From contig VSPN01000015.1 of NCBI GenBank assembly GCA_009775355.1, forward strand, positions 1 through 45,934: a DNA stretch of 45,934 nucleotides. Reading direction: 5' to 3'. Below are positions 16,121 through 24,937 of the stretch, piece after piece. Made by a program: the position numbers and the translations under genes. The stretch's first letter is position 1. Every line of letters begins with the position of its first letter. The notes under the pieces are model-generated. The model saw only the letters and a program-made list of their open reading frames with translations, was not told the DNA's origin and did not search any database. Origin of the DNA: Muribaculaceae bacterium. GTDB taxonomy: Bacteria > Bacteroidota > Bacteroidia > Bacteroidales > Muribaculaceae.

Positions 16121-16594
16121 ATGAGAACAGAAAAAGAACTTGAAGGAGTCACACTGCTCGGCAACCAGGGCACCGTATATTCCGACAACTACAATCCCGA
16201 TGTGCTCGAGACTTTCGAGAACAAACATCCTGACACGGAATATGTGGTCAGATTCGACTGCCCTGAGTTCACCACTCTCTGCCCCAAGACTGGGCAACCC
16301 GACTTCGGACACATATTCATATCATACATACCCCGCGAACGCATGGTGGAAAGCAAAAGTCTGAAGCTATATCTGTTCAGTTTCCGCAATCACGGAGACT
16401 TCCATGAAGACTGCGTCAACATCATCATGAAAGATCTCCGCAAGCTCATGGATCCGAGATATATCGAGGTCGAAGGTCGCTTCATGCCGCGAGGCGGCAT
16501 AAGCATCCACCCGTTCTCAAACTGGGGAGACGATGACCACCGGAATCTCGCCGCCGAGAGACGCGCCGCCGCCATAGGGGGAAAATTCTCCTGA
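16121..16594 (+). CDS. queF: NADPH-dependent preQ0 reductase
   Basis: QueF reduces the nitrile of preQ0 to the aminomethyl group of preQ1, which is then inserted into tRNA by Tgt. The 157-residue protein is the short, YkvM-like type. The active-site Cys54 lies in FTTLCPKTGQPDF with the proton donor Asp61; the NADPH-binding ESKSLKLYLFSFR motif is at ~77-89; FHEDCVN follows. With queD, queE and queC it completes the route to preQ1 except for the first step (GTP cyclohydrolase I). It is 59 bases downstream of manA. Confidence 0.96.
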   Translation: MRTEKELEGVTLLGNQGTVYSDNYNPDVLETFENKHPDTEYVVRFDCPEFTTLCPKTGQPDFGHIFISYIPRERMVESKSLKLYLFSFRNHGDFHEDCVNIIMKDLRKLMDPRYIEVEGRFMPRGGISIHPFSNWGDDDHRNLAAERRAAAIGGKFS

Positions 16595-16655
16595 CAAACC
16601 ACGCGTCATGCCACAAACAGTAAATCACATACATCCAAACTTAAACTGACAATCC

Positions 16656-17078
16656 ATGCAGTACTTCATCAGAATAAACAATCAGGTCATCGGGCCGATG
16701 ATGGCTCATCAGATATTCGCCTACAACGTCAACCCCAATGTGGCCGTAAGCACTGACGGCACAGACTGGCGTCCGCTCTATACTTTTCCGGAACTAATGC
16801 AGATATACCAGACAAGAAGAGAGGACTACGACAACTCCGAGATCAGTTCCAAAAAAACTCTTTCCGGCATAATGGCTCTGCTCTTCGGATCACTCGGCGT
16901 GCAGTATTTCATACTCGGCAAGACAGCCGGAGGCCTGATCACCATCCTGCTCAGCCTGATCACCTGCGGAGCCTGGGCCACGATCACATTCATACAGGGC
17001 ATTGTCATGCTCTGCATGTCAGACGCCGATTTCAAGAGAAAATACGTCGACTCCACCTCCACAATGCCTCTGTTCTGA
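16656..17078 (+). CDS. GYF_2/TM2-domain membrane protein
   Basis: The first ~55 residues (MQYFIRINNQVIGPMMAHQI, then TDWRPLYTF) look like a GYF_2 domain, a small fold that often binds proline-rich peptides. After a Lys-rich hinge (~70) come two hydrophobic helices separated by a short turn, ~72-90 (SGIMALLFGSLGVQYFILGK) and ~94-118, with the Gly-rich layout of a TM2 domain. The ligand and role are unknown. It lies between queF and parC, with gaps of 61 and 85 bases. Two other GYF-type proteins are at 28439 and 29071. Confidence 0.75.
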   Translation: MQYFIRINNQVIGPMMAHQIFAYNVNPNVAVSTDGTDWRPLYTFPELMQIYQTRREDYDNSEISSKKTLSGIMALLFGSLGVQYFILGKTAGGLITILLSLITCGAWATITFIQGIVMLCMSDADFKRKYVDSTSTMPLF

Positions 17079-17163
17079 CCGGACGCCGCCCACTCTGTTC
17101 TCATCACTCCATCACTGTCTCTTTCGACACGAATCAACCTAACCAGAATCCAAACCACCTGCT

Positions 17164-19815
17164 GTGTCTGACCAAATACCACCGACCGACCGAAAAACCG
17201 TTCTGTCCGGCATGTTCCGCGACTGGTATCTCGAATATGCCTCCTACGTCATCCTCGAACGCGCCGTCCCCCATATAGAAGACGGTCTCAAACCCGTGCA
17301 GCGCCGCATACTCCACACCATGCAGCGCCTCGACGACGGCAGGTTCAACAAGGTTGCCAACATCGTGGGACGCACCATGGCTTTCCATCCACACGGCGAC
17401 GCTTCGATCGGCGATGCCCTCGTGCAGCTCGGGCAGAAGCAGATGCTGGTCGACACACAAGGAAACTGGGGAAACATTCTGACAGGAGACTCCGCCGCCG
17501 CACCGCGATATATCGAGGCGCGACTGTCGGAATTCGCAATAGAGACAGCATTCTCGCCCAAGATCACTGAATGGGCTCCGAGCTATGACGGCCGCGACAA
17601 GGAGCCCGTGACTCTGCCGATGAAATTCCCCCTTCTGCTCGCGCAGGGCGTGGAAGGCATAGCCGTCGGTCTATCATCGAAGATATTGCCCCACAACTTC
17701 AACGAAATCATCGACGCTGCGATCGACTGTCTGCACGGCCGTCCGTTCAGACTCCTGCCCGACTTCCAGACCGGAGGCCTGATGGATGCGTCGAAATACA
17801 ACGACGGAGCCCGAGGCGGATCGGTGAAAGTACGCGCAAAGATCGAGAAAATCGACAACAAGACACTCGTCATCACCGAACTTCCGTTCGGAAAGACTAC
17901 CTCGACCCTGATCACATCGATCCTTTCGGCCATGGAGAAAGGGAAGATCAAGGTGCGCAAAGTCGACGACAACACCTCAAAAGAGGCTCGGATCGTTGTG
18001 CATCTCATTCCCGGGTCAAGTTCCGACAAGGCGATCGACGCTCTCTACGCCTTCACCGACTGCGAAGTCTCGATCTCGCCCAACTGCTGCGTGATCCGCG
18101 ACAACAGGCCGGAATTCCTGTCGGTGACAGAACTGCTGACAGATTCCGTGACACGCACCCGCTCGATTCTGAAGCGCGAGCTTGAGATCGCACTCGAAGA
18201 GGCACGCGAGAGCCAGCTTTTCGCATCGCTCGAAAAGATATTTATCGAACAGCGCATATACAAAGACCGCCAGATCGAGCAGGCCGCCGACATGGAGCAT
18301 GCCATAAGGCGTGTCGACGAGCTTCTCGAACCATTCAAACCGGGATTCTTCCGCGAGATCACCGATGACGATCTGATCCGTCTGTGGGAGATAAAGATGG
18401 CCCGCATACTGAAATTCAACTCATCGAAAGCCGACGAGAAGATCGCGCGCCTTGACGCCGAGATCGCCCGTCTCGGCCACGACATTGAGCATATCGACGA
18501 GACCACCGAACGCTGGTACGTGCATCTGAAAGAGAAATATGGCGAACAGTTCCCGCGCATGACCACCCTGCGCAGCTTCGACTCGATCGAAGCCACCAAA
18601 GTGGCCGAGGCCAACCGCCGGCTTTATTATGACACTGAAGGTCAGTTCATCGGCACCGCGCTAAAGGACAACGAATTCCTCTTCACATGCTCCGACATCG
18701 ACGACATTCTGGTCATCTACCGCGACGGCACATACAAGATAGTGCGTGTGTCAGACAAGCTGTATGTAGGCAAAAGCAAGAGCAACAAGATCATACACAT
18801 AGGCCTGTTCAAGAAAAACGACCGTCGCACCATCTACAACGTCATCTACCGCAACGGCAAGGGGGGCAACTACTACATGAAGCGCTTCTTCATCACAGGC
18901 CTGACTCGCGAGAAGGAATATGACATAACGAAAGGTCTCGCCGGCTCACGCATCGAATGGCTCACTGCCAACCCGAACGGAGAGGCGGAAACCGTCAGAG
19001 TGTCGCTTGCCGACGAACCCAACGCGCTCGGGAGACGCCCGCGCAACACAGAACTGGCCATAAACTTCGCCGACCAGCTCATAAAAGGGAAGGAATCGCT
19101 CGGTAACCTTGTCACCAAATTCCGCGTCAAGAGCATATGTCTTGAAAAACGCGGGTCTTCGACTCTGGGCGGTCGCGAGGTCTGGTTCGACAGCGACGTG
19201 ATACGCCTCAACTACGACCGGCGCGGCGAAAGCCTCGGCATCTTCCAGGGAGACGACAAGGTGCTTGTCATCACAAAGACCGGAGAATATTTCACCTCCT
19301 CATATTCCGACAACAACCATTACGAAGACAATATCCTCAGAATCGAGAAGTTCGATCAGGACAAGGTGTGGACTCTCGCCCTGTTTGACAGATCACTCGG
19401 ATTCCCCTATCTGAAAAGATTCAAGTTCGAGACCAACGCAAGACCGCAACGCTTTGTAGGAGGCGACGATGGTGGTGATATTCTGCTTCTGAGCGACCGT
19501 CAGGACACGCGTCTGCTTCTGACATTCGGCGACGCCGACGGCATACGTCCGCCCGTAGAGATCGACGCCAACGAGTTCATATCTGTCAAATCATTCAAAG
19601 CAAAGGGTAAACGCCTCACACAATATACGCTCGCGTCAATCGAAGACATAACTCCCGAACCTGAACCTACAGAGGAGACGGCATCGGACCCCCCAACGCA
19701 AGAACCTGCCGCGTCAGAACCAGATGACAGCACTCCGTCCGTTGATACGGCTACTCCCGACACCGATTCGGACACCAGCGGCAGCCAGCCCTCACTGTTT
19801 GACGGATTCGAATAA
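17164..19815 (+). CDS. parC: DNA topoisomerase IV subunit A
   Basis: ParC cuts and rejoins DNA in the ParC2ParE2 enzyme that unlinks daughter chromosomes. The start is a GTG at 17164. The N-terminal breakage-reunion domain shows YVILERAVPHIEDGLKPVQR, FHPHGDASIGDALV and the catalytic tyrosine in AAAPRYIEARLS. A long coiled-coil region (~340-480) and a beta-propeller-like C-terminal domain follow. I find no GyrA box (QRRGGKG), which favours ParC over GyrA. The last ~50 residues form an acidic Pro/Thr/Ser-rich tail ending QPSLFDGFE, which resembles a beta-clamp binding peptide. parE is not in the window. DUF3316 follows after 15 bases. Confidence 0.92.
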   Translation: MSDQIPPTDRKTVLSGMFRDWYLEYASYVILERAVPHIEDGLKPVQRRILHTMQRLDDGRFNKVANIVGRTMAFHPHGDASIGDALVQLGQKQMLVDTQGNWGNILTGDSAAAPRYIEARLSEFAIETAFSPKITEWAPSYDGRDKEPVTLPMKFPLLLAQGVEGIAVGLSSKILPHNFNEIIDAAIDCLHGRPFRLLPDFQTGGLMDASKYNDGARGGSVKVRAKIEKIDNKTLVITELPFGKTTSTLITSILSAMEKGKIKVRKVDDNTSKEARIVVHLIPGSSSDKAIDALYAFTDCEVSISPNCCVIRDNRPEFLSVTELLTDSVTRTRSILKRELEIALEEARESQLFASLEKIFIEQRIYKDRQIEQAADMEHAIRRVDELLEPFKPGFFREITDDDLIRLWEIKMARILKFNSSKADEKIARLDAEIARLGHDIEHIDETTERWYVHLKEKYGEQFPRMTTLRSFDSIEATKVAEANRRLYYDTEGQFIGTALKDNEFLFTCSDIDDILVIYRDGTYKIVRVSDKLYVGKSKSNKIIHIGLFKKNDRRTIYNVIYRNGKGGNYYMKRFFITGLTREKEYDITKGLAGSRIEWLTANPNGEAETVRVSLADEPNALGRRPRNTELAINFADQLIKGKESLGNLVTKFRVKSICLEKRGSSTLGGREVWFDSDVIRLNYDRRGESLGIFQGDDKVLVITKTGEYFTSSYSDNNHYEDNILRIEKFDQDKVWTLALFDRSLGFPYLKRFKFETNARPQRFVGGDDGGDILLLSDRQDTRLLLTFGDADGIRPPVEIDANEFISVKSFKAKGKRLTQYTLASIEDITPEPEPTEETASDPPTQEPAASEPDDSTPSVDTATPDTDSDTSGSQPSLFDGFE

Positions 19816-19830
19816 CCTGAATATTCAGCC

Positions 19831-20646
19831 ATGAAGAGAATAGGTCTGATACTGGCAATATTGCTTTCGGCTTTGTTTCAACTGAAAGCTCAATGCAATG
19901 AGACGGAATGCTGCCGCATCCGTCAGGATGAGCCGCGTCCCGTGACATCCATATACAGTATCGAGGCCGGTGCCGCACGCACGATTTCCACATATCTCTC
20001 TCCGCTATATTACACGGGCATGGACTATGCCGTGAGCGGAAGCTGGACAAAGTCGTTCAACCGCTGGCCCGACCGCTGCGTGATGCGCTTCGAGGCCGCC
20101 TTCAATTTCCAGAACATGCTCAACCCCGCGAAAACAGCCGCCATGTACGGGCTGACCGGACGCTTCAACTGGGGACTTGCATGGAGACACAGGTTCGGCG
20201 CCGGATGGCAGATTACCGCCGGCCCGATGATCGACATATATGGCGGCGCACTATATCAGACAAGAAACGGCAACAATCCCGTCTCCGCACTTGCCTCGGC
20301 AGGTCTTGACATTCAAGCATCGGTCAGCCGTAGATTCAGAATCGGGAGACTGCCTGTGGAAATCGCTGACGAGGTGAGAATCCCCTCGGTATCCGCGTTT
20401 TTCTGCCCGGAATACGGCGAATCATATTATGAGATCTATCTCGGCAACCGCCGTGGGCTGGCACACTGCGGGTGGTGGGGAAACGCTTTCGGCATCGACA
20501 ACCTCATATCGTTCAGAATGAATTTCGGACGCACAGGCATGACCATAGGCTACCGGTTCGACATGCGAGTTTTCAAAGCCAACTCGCTTGAGACCCAGAT
20601 CATGCGCAACGCCATAGTGATCGGAGTGATCCCCCACGGCTTCTGA
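19831..20646 (+). CDS. DUF3316 secreted or outer-membrane protein
   Basis: A 271-residue protein with a signal peptide (MKRIGLILAILLSALFQLKAQ). The body alternates short amphipathic strands with Gly/Asn turns and ends in an aromatic-rich strand, as in small outer-membrane or periplasmic beta-barrels. STYLSPLYYTGMDYAVSG is the segment I associate with the Bacteroidota family DUF3316; this family call is from memory. Function unknown. It starts 15 bases after parC and is probably cotranscribed with it. Confidence 0.7.
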   Translation: MKRIGLILAILLSALFQLKAQCNETECCRIRQDEPRPVTSIYSIEAGAARTISTYLSPLYYTGMDYAVSGSWTKSFNRWPDRCVMRFEAAFNFQNMLNPAKTAAMYGLTGRFNWGLAWRHRFGAGWQITAGPMIDIYGGALYQTRNGNNPVSALASAGLDIQASVSRRFRIGRLPVEIADEVRIPSVSAFFCPEYGESYYEIYLGNRRGLAHCGWWGNAFGIDNLISFRMNFGRTGMTIGYRFDMRVFKANSLETQIMRNAIVIGVIPHGF

Positions 20647-20654
20647 TCATGTCA

Positions 20655-20889
20655 TCAAATTGTCATCGATCTCACCGCCTTGCGGCCATTGACCACGTAT
20701 ATGCCTTTGGGGAGACCTGACAGCGACTTACCCCCGGTCTTAGATCTCACACCCCAGCGAAGATGCCGGAAATGAATGCTTCATTCAGGCCTGCGTGGCA
20801 GAATGAAGCCGTCGTCGATTGAGACAATTGACACCGGCAGGGTGATTTCAGACAGAGCGACACCTGCGTATGTGGCCGATCCAGGGTAT
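20655..20889 (-). pseudogene. Relic of a secreted protein with T9SS-like C-terminus
   Basis: On the minus strand one frame reads YAGVALSEITLPVSIVSIDD and onward to a TGA, then continues in the same frame with SLSGLPKGIYVVNGRKAV and a stop at 20655-20657. The SLSGLPKGIYVVNGRKAV end is typical of Bacteroidales secreted proteins with C-terminal sorting tails. There is no start codon and one in-frame stop, so this is the decayed 3' end of a former gene. It fills most of the gap between the DUF3316 gene and the next promoter. Confidence 0.6.
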
Positions 20890-20913
20890 AGTCATGAGTG
20901 TCCGCCAGGAAAA

Positions 20914-20944
20914 TTTGAATAATGAATTATTTTTTGTAATTTTG
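20914..20944 (+). promoter_or_regulatory. Promoter for the ketoacyl synthase gene
   Basis: TTTG (20914-20917), 19 bases, TAATTTTG (20937-20944): a perfect consensus match with optimal spacing, about 115 bases upstream of the ATG at 21058. Confidence 0.85.
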
Positions 20945-21057
20945 CACAAAATAAACCGTTATGTGCATTCTGACCGATCCACGTTTTTCTCCGCGCATGT
21001 CCAGAAGCAGTGGCACATACGGAATTTGCAATTTTAAAAAGCTAATAACCGACCACA

Positions 21058-22005
21058 ATGTATATTAACGCCACAGGTTACTACATACCGTCCGAACGTG
21101 TTGACAACGCTCATTTCCTTCCTATAAACGGTCTGACCGACGAGTGGATCGTGAAACGCACAGGCATCCACACCCGCTCGCGCGCCGCAGCCGGCGAGAA
21201 TCAGAACAGCATGGCACTTGACGCTGTCGCCGATGCTGTCAAGACACTTCCCTATGATATAAAGGATGTTGATCTTATTGTGGCAGCCGCATATTCGGCC
21301 TACGACACAGTTGCCACAGTGGCACATGAAGTCCAGAAAGCATACGGCATCGACGGGGCCAAAGCTCTCTACGTCTCATCGGCATGCTCATCGTTTGTGA
21401 ACGGTCTGGAGGTAGTCGAGGGGTATTTCGCCACAGGCAAGGCCCGCCGCGCACTGCTCATATGCTCGGAGCACAACACTTATTACGCCAACGAGAGCGA
21501 CGAGAAATGCGGACATCTCTGGGGAGATGCGGCAGTGGCATATTTCCTGTCGGCCGAACCTTGTGCGGAAGGAGAGCCGGAGATCCGCTCCATCTATACA
21601 TGCGGACTCGGCAACGTGTCGAAAGGCCCGGAGGGTGTCAAGCTTCGCCCGAAAGAAGACGGCATCACAATGCCGTTCGGCAAGGATGTGTTCGTACACG
21701 CATGCAAATACATGATCGACGCCCTCGACCACGCCGGCGAAATGGCCGGAGGCATACGCACAAACGAACTCGACCGCATCATATGCCATCAGGCCAACCA
21801 GCGCATCGTGGCCAATGTGGCCCACCAGCTTGAGTTGCCCGACGACCGCTTTCTCAACAATATCGACGAACTCGGCAACACCGGCAGTGCCGGGGCACCT
21901 CTTGTGTTCGCCCAGCACCGCGCCGACTTCCGCAAGGGAGAGAATATCGGCTTGACCGTCTTCGGCGGCGGCTACTCCTGCGGCGCGTTCATCGTCACGG
22001 TCTGA
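21058..22005 (+). CDS. 3-oxoacyl-ACP synthase III family protein
   Basis: A FabH-like thiolase-fold enzyme that condenses an acyl-CoA starter with malonyl-ACP. The catalytic triad is complete: Cys in SSACSSFVNGLE (~110), His in CHQANQRI (~245) and Asn in GNTGSAGAPL (~275). The start (ATGYYIPSERVDNAHF) and WIVKRTGIHTR are classic. It is 315 residues, usual length. It is not in a fab cluster, and in Bacteroidota such stand-alone copies may serve ordinary fatty-acid initiation or a special acyl chain; I cannot tell which. The frameshifted secreted-protein gene begins 14 bases downstream. Confidence 0.9.
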   Translation: MYINATGYYIPSERVDNAHFLPINGLTDEWIVKRTGIHTRSRAAAGENQNSMALDAVADAVKTLPYDIKDVDLIVAAAYSAYDTVATVAHEVQKAYGIDGAKALYVSSACSSFVNGLEVVEGYFATGKARRALLICSEHNTYYANESDEKCGHLWGDAAVAYFLSAEPCAEGEPEIRSIYTCGLGNVSKGPEGVKLRPKEDGITMPFGKDVFVHACKYMIDALDHAGEMAGGIRTNELDRIICHQANQRIVANVAHQLELPDDRFLNNIDELGNTGSAGAPLVFAQHRADFRKGENIGLTVFGGGYSCGAFIVTV

Positions 22006-22019
22006 GACCAAATAACAAA

Positions 22020-22872
22020 ATGAATATGAGGAATTTATTTGTCGTAGCAGGCTTTATGGCATTATCGCTTTTCTCTGTAATGGCGAATGACACAGGTGAT
22101 TTCAAGCCTATTCTAAAAGAAGGCAGAAAATGGCTTACAAGAATTGATTATAACAGCTATAACGACGATAAAGCCATGCGATACTGGTTTTATGTGGACA
22201 AAGACACAGTGATCAACGGCACCGACGCCAAGAAAATATTATGCGAACCAGCCGAAGACTATGACGTTGTCAATGTGGAAAAAACGGTTCTACGCCAGCG
22301 AAAGCAATGGAATCCTGACAGGATATTATCCTTATCCGGACCCTTCTCTGGGCCTGGATGATACTCGAAATTATATATGGTATCCGGAACCCGTGTTGGA
22401 TCTCACCTGCGAAATAGGTGATAAATTCGGATCCATGGGAGATCTGTTGACCGTAAGCAAAGACAAGATAACTGCCCACGGATTCGAACTGACCCGCGTC
22501 AGACTGGAGGTGGATGGAGTCACTGACGCCAAGCCGGTATACTGGGTCGAGGAAATGGGAGCATCAAATTCACGGGGCTGGATATTCAAATGGCAATTTA
22601 AACCGACAGGCGGTACGCCTGGATCATCCAACAACGCATACGTGATATCCAATGCGCGCATGATATCTGTCGAAGAGATATACGATGATGATGTATGCAT
22701 ATTCACTGCAAACGATTTCAGCGAAGGAGATACGCTCGGAATCACCGATGTCTCAAGCGAAGAGATCGACACGGCCATATACGACATATATGGAATTCCG
22801 GTTACAAGCCCCCAGCCCGGATCACTTTACATCCGTAACGGCAAAAAGATAATCTGGCGAGGTCAAGAGTAA
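22020..22872 (+). pseudogene. Frameshifted secreted-protein gene
   Basis: Two frames together make one protein. The first (from 22020) has a signal peptide (MRNLFVVAGFMALSLFSVMA) and runs through WLTRIDYNSYNDDKAMRYWF to about 22278. The second carries on from KRFYASESNGILTGYYPYPD to 22872. They join perfectly if one A is removed from the run of six at 22279-22284 (reading VNVEKRFYASE). As written, the first frame ends after 113 codons. The C-terminus (AIYDIYGIPVTSPQPGSLYI, then RNGKKIIWR) is a Bacteroidales sorting-tail variant. The shift could be a real mutation, phase variation or an assembly error. Function of the intact protein unknown. It ends 7 bases from the convergent pseI. Confidence 0.8.
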
Positions 22873-22879
22873 CGGCAGC

Positions 22880-23923
22880 TCAGCCAACTGATCCGCAGTC
22901 AGTGATTTCACAAGCGGATATCCTGTCGCCGGGAGCGTATTCGCGCGAAGCCCGCTGCGTAAGCAGAGTGTCGAGGTGACGGGGATGCAGGCCATAGCCA
23001 GGGCGCACACAGGCCACATTATCGAGTGTGAACATCTCGCCTGCCGCTATCGGAGCCGACGCATATAGCGACCGGCTCCACTGGCGTCCCGCCCGGTCCA
23101 CAGACTCCGATTCGGGCAAACCGTCGCGGGGATCGAGTGCCGCCTCCGCCTGACGCACATCGGCCACCATACGCGAAAATTCACGGACATCCATGGAAAA
23201 AGCTGCGTCAGGACCGCCAAGCGAGCGGTCAAGAATGAAGTGTTTCTCTATCATCACGGCACCCATCGCCACAGCCATGACCGGAAGCATGCTGCCCGGT
23301 GAATGGTCAGACAGTCCGAACCTGACGCCGAACCGGCGTCCGAGTTCCGGCATCAGAGAGAGAGAGGCATCCTCTATGCGCGCCGGATATGCCGACGTGC
23401 ATTTGAGAAGCGTCACATCATCGTTGCCTACTGAGCGGCATGCCTCGACAGCCTCCCCGATCTCGCGCACCGAGGCCACACCCGTGCTTATGACCATCGG
23501 ACGTCCGAGCCTGGCAGCATAGCGTATAAGATCAAGATGCATCGCCTCGAACGATGCTATCTTGTAGACCGGATTATCGAGCGATTCGAGCAGATCCACT
23601 CCCTCGCGGTCAAACGGCGTCGAAAAGCATACAAGACCGCATTCCCGTGCGAGAGCATAGAGTTCGGCATGCCATTCATAGGGGGTCATCGCCTCCTTGT
23701 AAAGGTCGTAAAGGTATCGTCCGTCCCACAGCCCCCCTTTCAGAAGGAAATCATCATTGCGGACATCAAGAGTCAGACTGCCGGGCAGGTATGTCTGGAG
23801 TTTGACGGCATCCGCGCCGGTATCGGCTATGGCACGGATCGAATCGCGTGCTGTCTGGAGACTTCCGTTATGGTTGGCGGACAGTTCCGCCACGATCATG
23901 CATCTGTTATCTGCCATTGTCAT
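22880..23923 (-). CDS. pseI: Pseudaminic acid synthase
   Basis: PseI condenses phosphoenolpyruvate with 2,4-diacetamido-2,4,6-trideoxy-L-altrose to give pseudaminic acid. It belongs to the NeuB family, but FLLKGGLWDGRYLYDLYKEA and SLDNPVYKIASFE are the PseI rather than sialic acid synthase pattern. EKHFILDRSLGGPD holds metal and substrate residues. A C-terminal SAF (antifreeze-like) domain runs from ~290 (SLYASAPIAAGEMFTLDNV). A second ATG at 23917 is an alternative start. It is last in the pse operon, 41 bases after pseG. Confidence 0.93.
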   Translation of the reverse strand: MTMADNRCMIVAELSANHNGSLQTARDSIRAIADTGADAVKLQTYLPGSLTLDVRNDDFLLKGGLWDGRYLYDLYKEAMTPYEWHAELYALARECGLVCFSTPFDREGVDLLESLDNPVYKIASFEAMHLDLIRYAARLGRPMVISTGVASVREIGEAVEACRSVGNDDVTLLKCTSAYPARIEDASLSLMPELGRRFGVRFGLSDHSPGSMLPVMAVAMGAVMIEKHFILDRSLGGPDAAFSMDVREFSRMVADVRQAEAALDPRDGLPESESVDRAGRQWSRSLYASAPIAAGEMFTLDNVACVRPGYGLHPRHLDTLLTQRASREYAPGDRISACEITDCGSVG

Positions 23924-23964
23924 GTGTGGTATCGGGGTATCTGGCGATTATTTCTGGTTGTAAA

Positions 23965-24933
23965 TTATGGGATTCTGTCGGCAAGTTCGGCAAACAGAGC
24001 GATTATATCCTTGCGTCTCAGATCAAAATGGATTTCGGGAGCAGGCGGAAAAACGGCTGTGCGCCGAACCGTGGAATCATCTGCATTTCCGGCGAGGCGA
24101 CAAACCAGACTGTCGGACGGATCGAGAAGATTGCCGAGAGGTAGAAACCAGCCGTTGCCGACGCCATGCCTGTAAAAGTCCGTCTGATTGTCGACATAAT
24201 ATCCCGCAGCAACAGGCAGGCCTCTTGCAAACGCCTCCACACAGACGGTGCTTGCCGGAAACACTCCGGCATCCGCCCGGTCGAATATGTCGGCTATTGT
24301 GTCGGCTCCTACTCCGCGCCATATGCGCAGATCCTCATCTTCGCGAGCTTCCACAGTAACTTCGCGCCCGGCTATGATCTCCATTGCGACTCCCGGGAAC
24401 ACGCGCCGAACCACCCCGATCATCTTGTCGGTCAGACCGAACGGATCCGATCCGCCCATGGCAAGCGCGACACGCGTGACGCGCGGCGGCCAATCCCTCC
24501 GCACCTGAGAACGGAGAAAAGGAGCGCGGAGAAATGCCCATTCGAGACCTCCGTAGAAACGCGTATAGCCTTCGAGCGAGAAGTCTTCGCGGGTCAGAGG
24601 GCAGAAAGAGAACAGTGCGTCGGCCACAAAGTGACGGTCGTGCATGTCGTCTACACACACAAGCGCACGGCAACGCGACCTCACTTCTCGCTGATAGCCG
24701 GCATCGTAAAAATAATTGTCGAGCACCACTATATCGCCGGGGCGTATAAGTCTGAGGAAAGCCTCATTGTGCCCGGCCGTCGTTCCAGACTCTGTATCAT
24801 ACGACACCACCTCGCATTCGAAACCGTCTGAAAGGATATCGGCCAGAGCCGATGTGCGGATATAATGTCCGAAGCCTGTGCGCCTCCCTGCGTCGGCACG
24901 CAGAAGCACCCTCGGCTTGCAGCCGTGGCTCAT
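23965..24933 (-). CDS. pseG: UDP-2,4-diacetamido-trideoxy-L-altropyranose hydrolase
   Basis: PseG removes UDP from the nucleotide-activated 2,4-diacetamido sugar, the step before PseI. The 322-residue protein has a MurG/GT-B-like fold: RADAGRRTGFGHYIRTSALA at the N-terminus holds the Gly-His active-site motif, followed by VLDNYFYD, then ALAMGGSDPFGLT, and ADAGVFPASTVCVEAFARGL in the nucleotide-binding half. I chose the ATG at 24931-24933, 4 bases after the upstream stop and closest to the usual N-terminus; an ATG at 24952-24954 would overlap by 17 bases. Confidence 0.92.
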   Translation of the reverse strand: MSHGCKPRVLLRADAGRRTGFGHYIRTSALADILSDGFECEVVSYDTESGTTAGHNEAFLRLIRPGDIVVLDNYFYDAGYQREVRSRCRALVCVDDMHDRHFVADALFSFCPLTREDFSLEGYTRFYGGLEWAFLRAPFLRSQVRRDWPPRVTRVALAMGGSDPFGLTDKMIGVVRRVFPGVAMEIIAGREVTVEAREDEDLRIWRGVGADTIADIFDRADAGVFPASTVCVEAFARGLPVAAGYYVDNQTDFYRHGVGNGWFLPLGNLLDPSDSLVCRLAGNADDSTVRRTAVFPPAPEIHFDLRRKDIIALFAELADRIP

Positions 24934-24937
24934 GACG

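Noticed and set aside
22261..22872. Second half of the split gene as an independent gene
   Set aside because: Its ATG lies inside the upstream frame and has no signal peptide; removing one A joins it to the first half.
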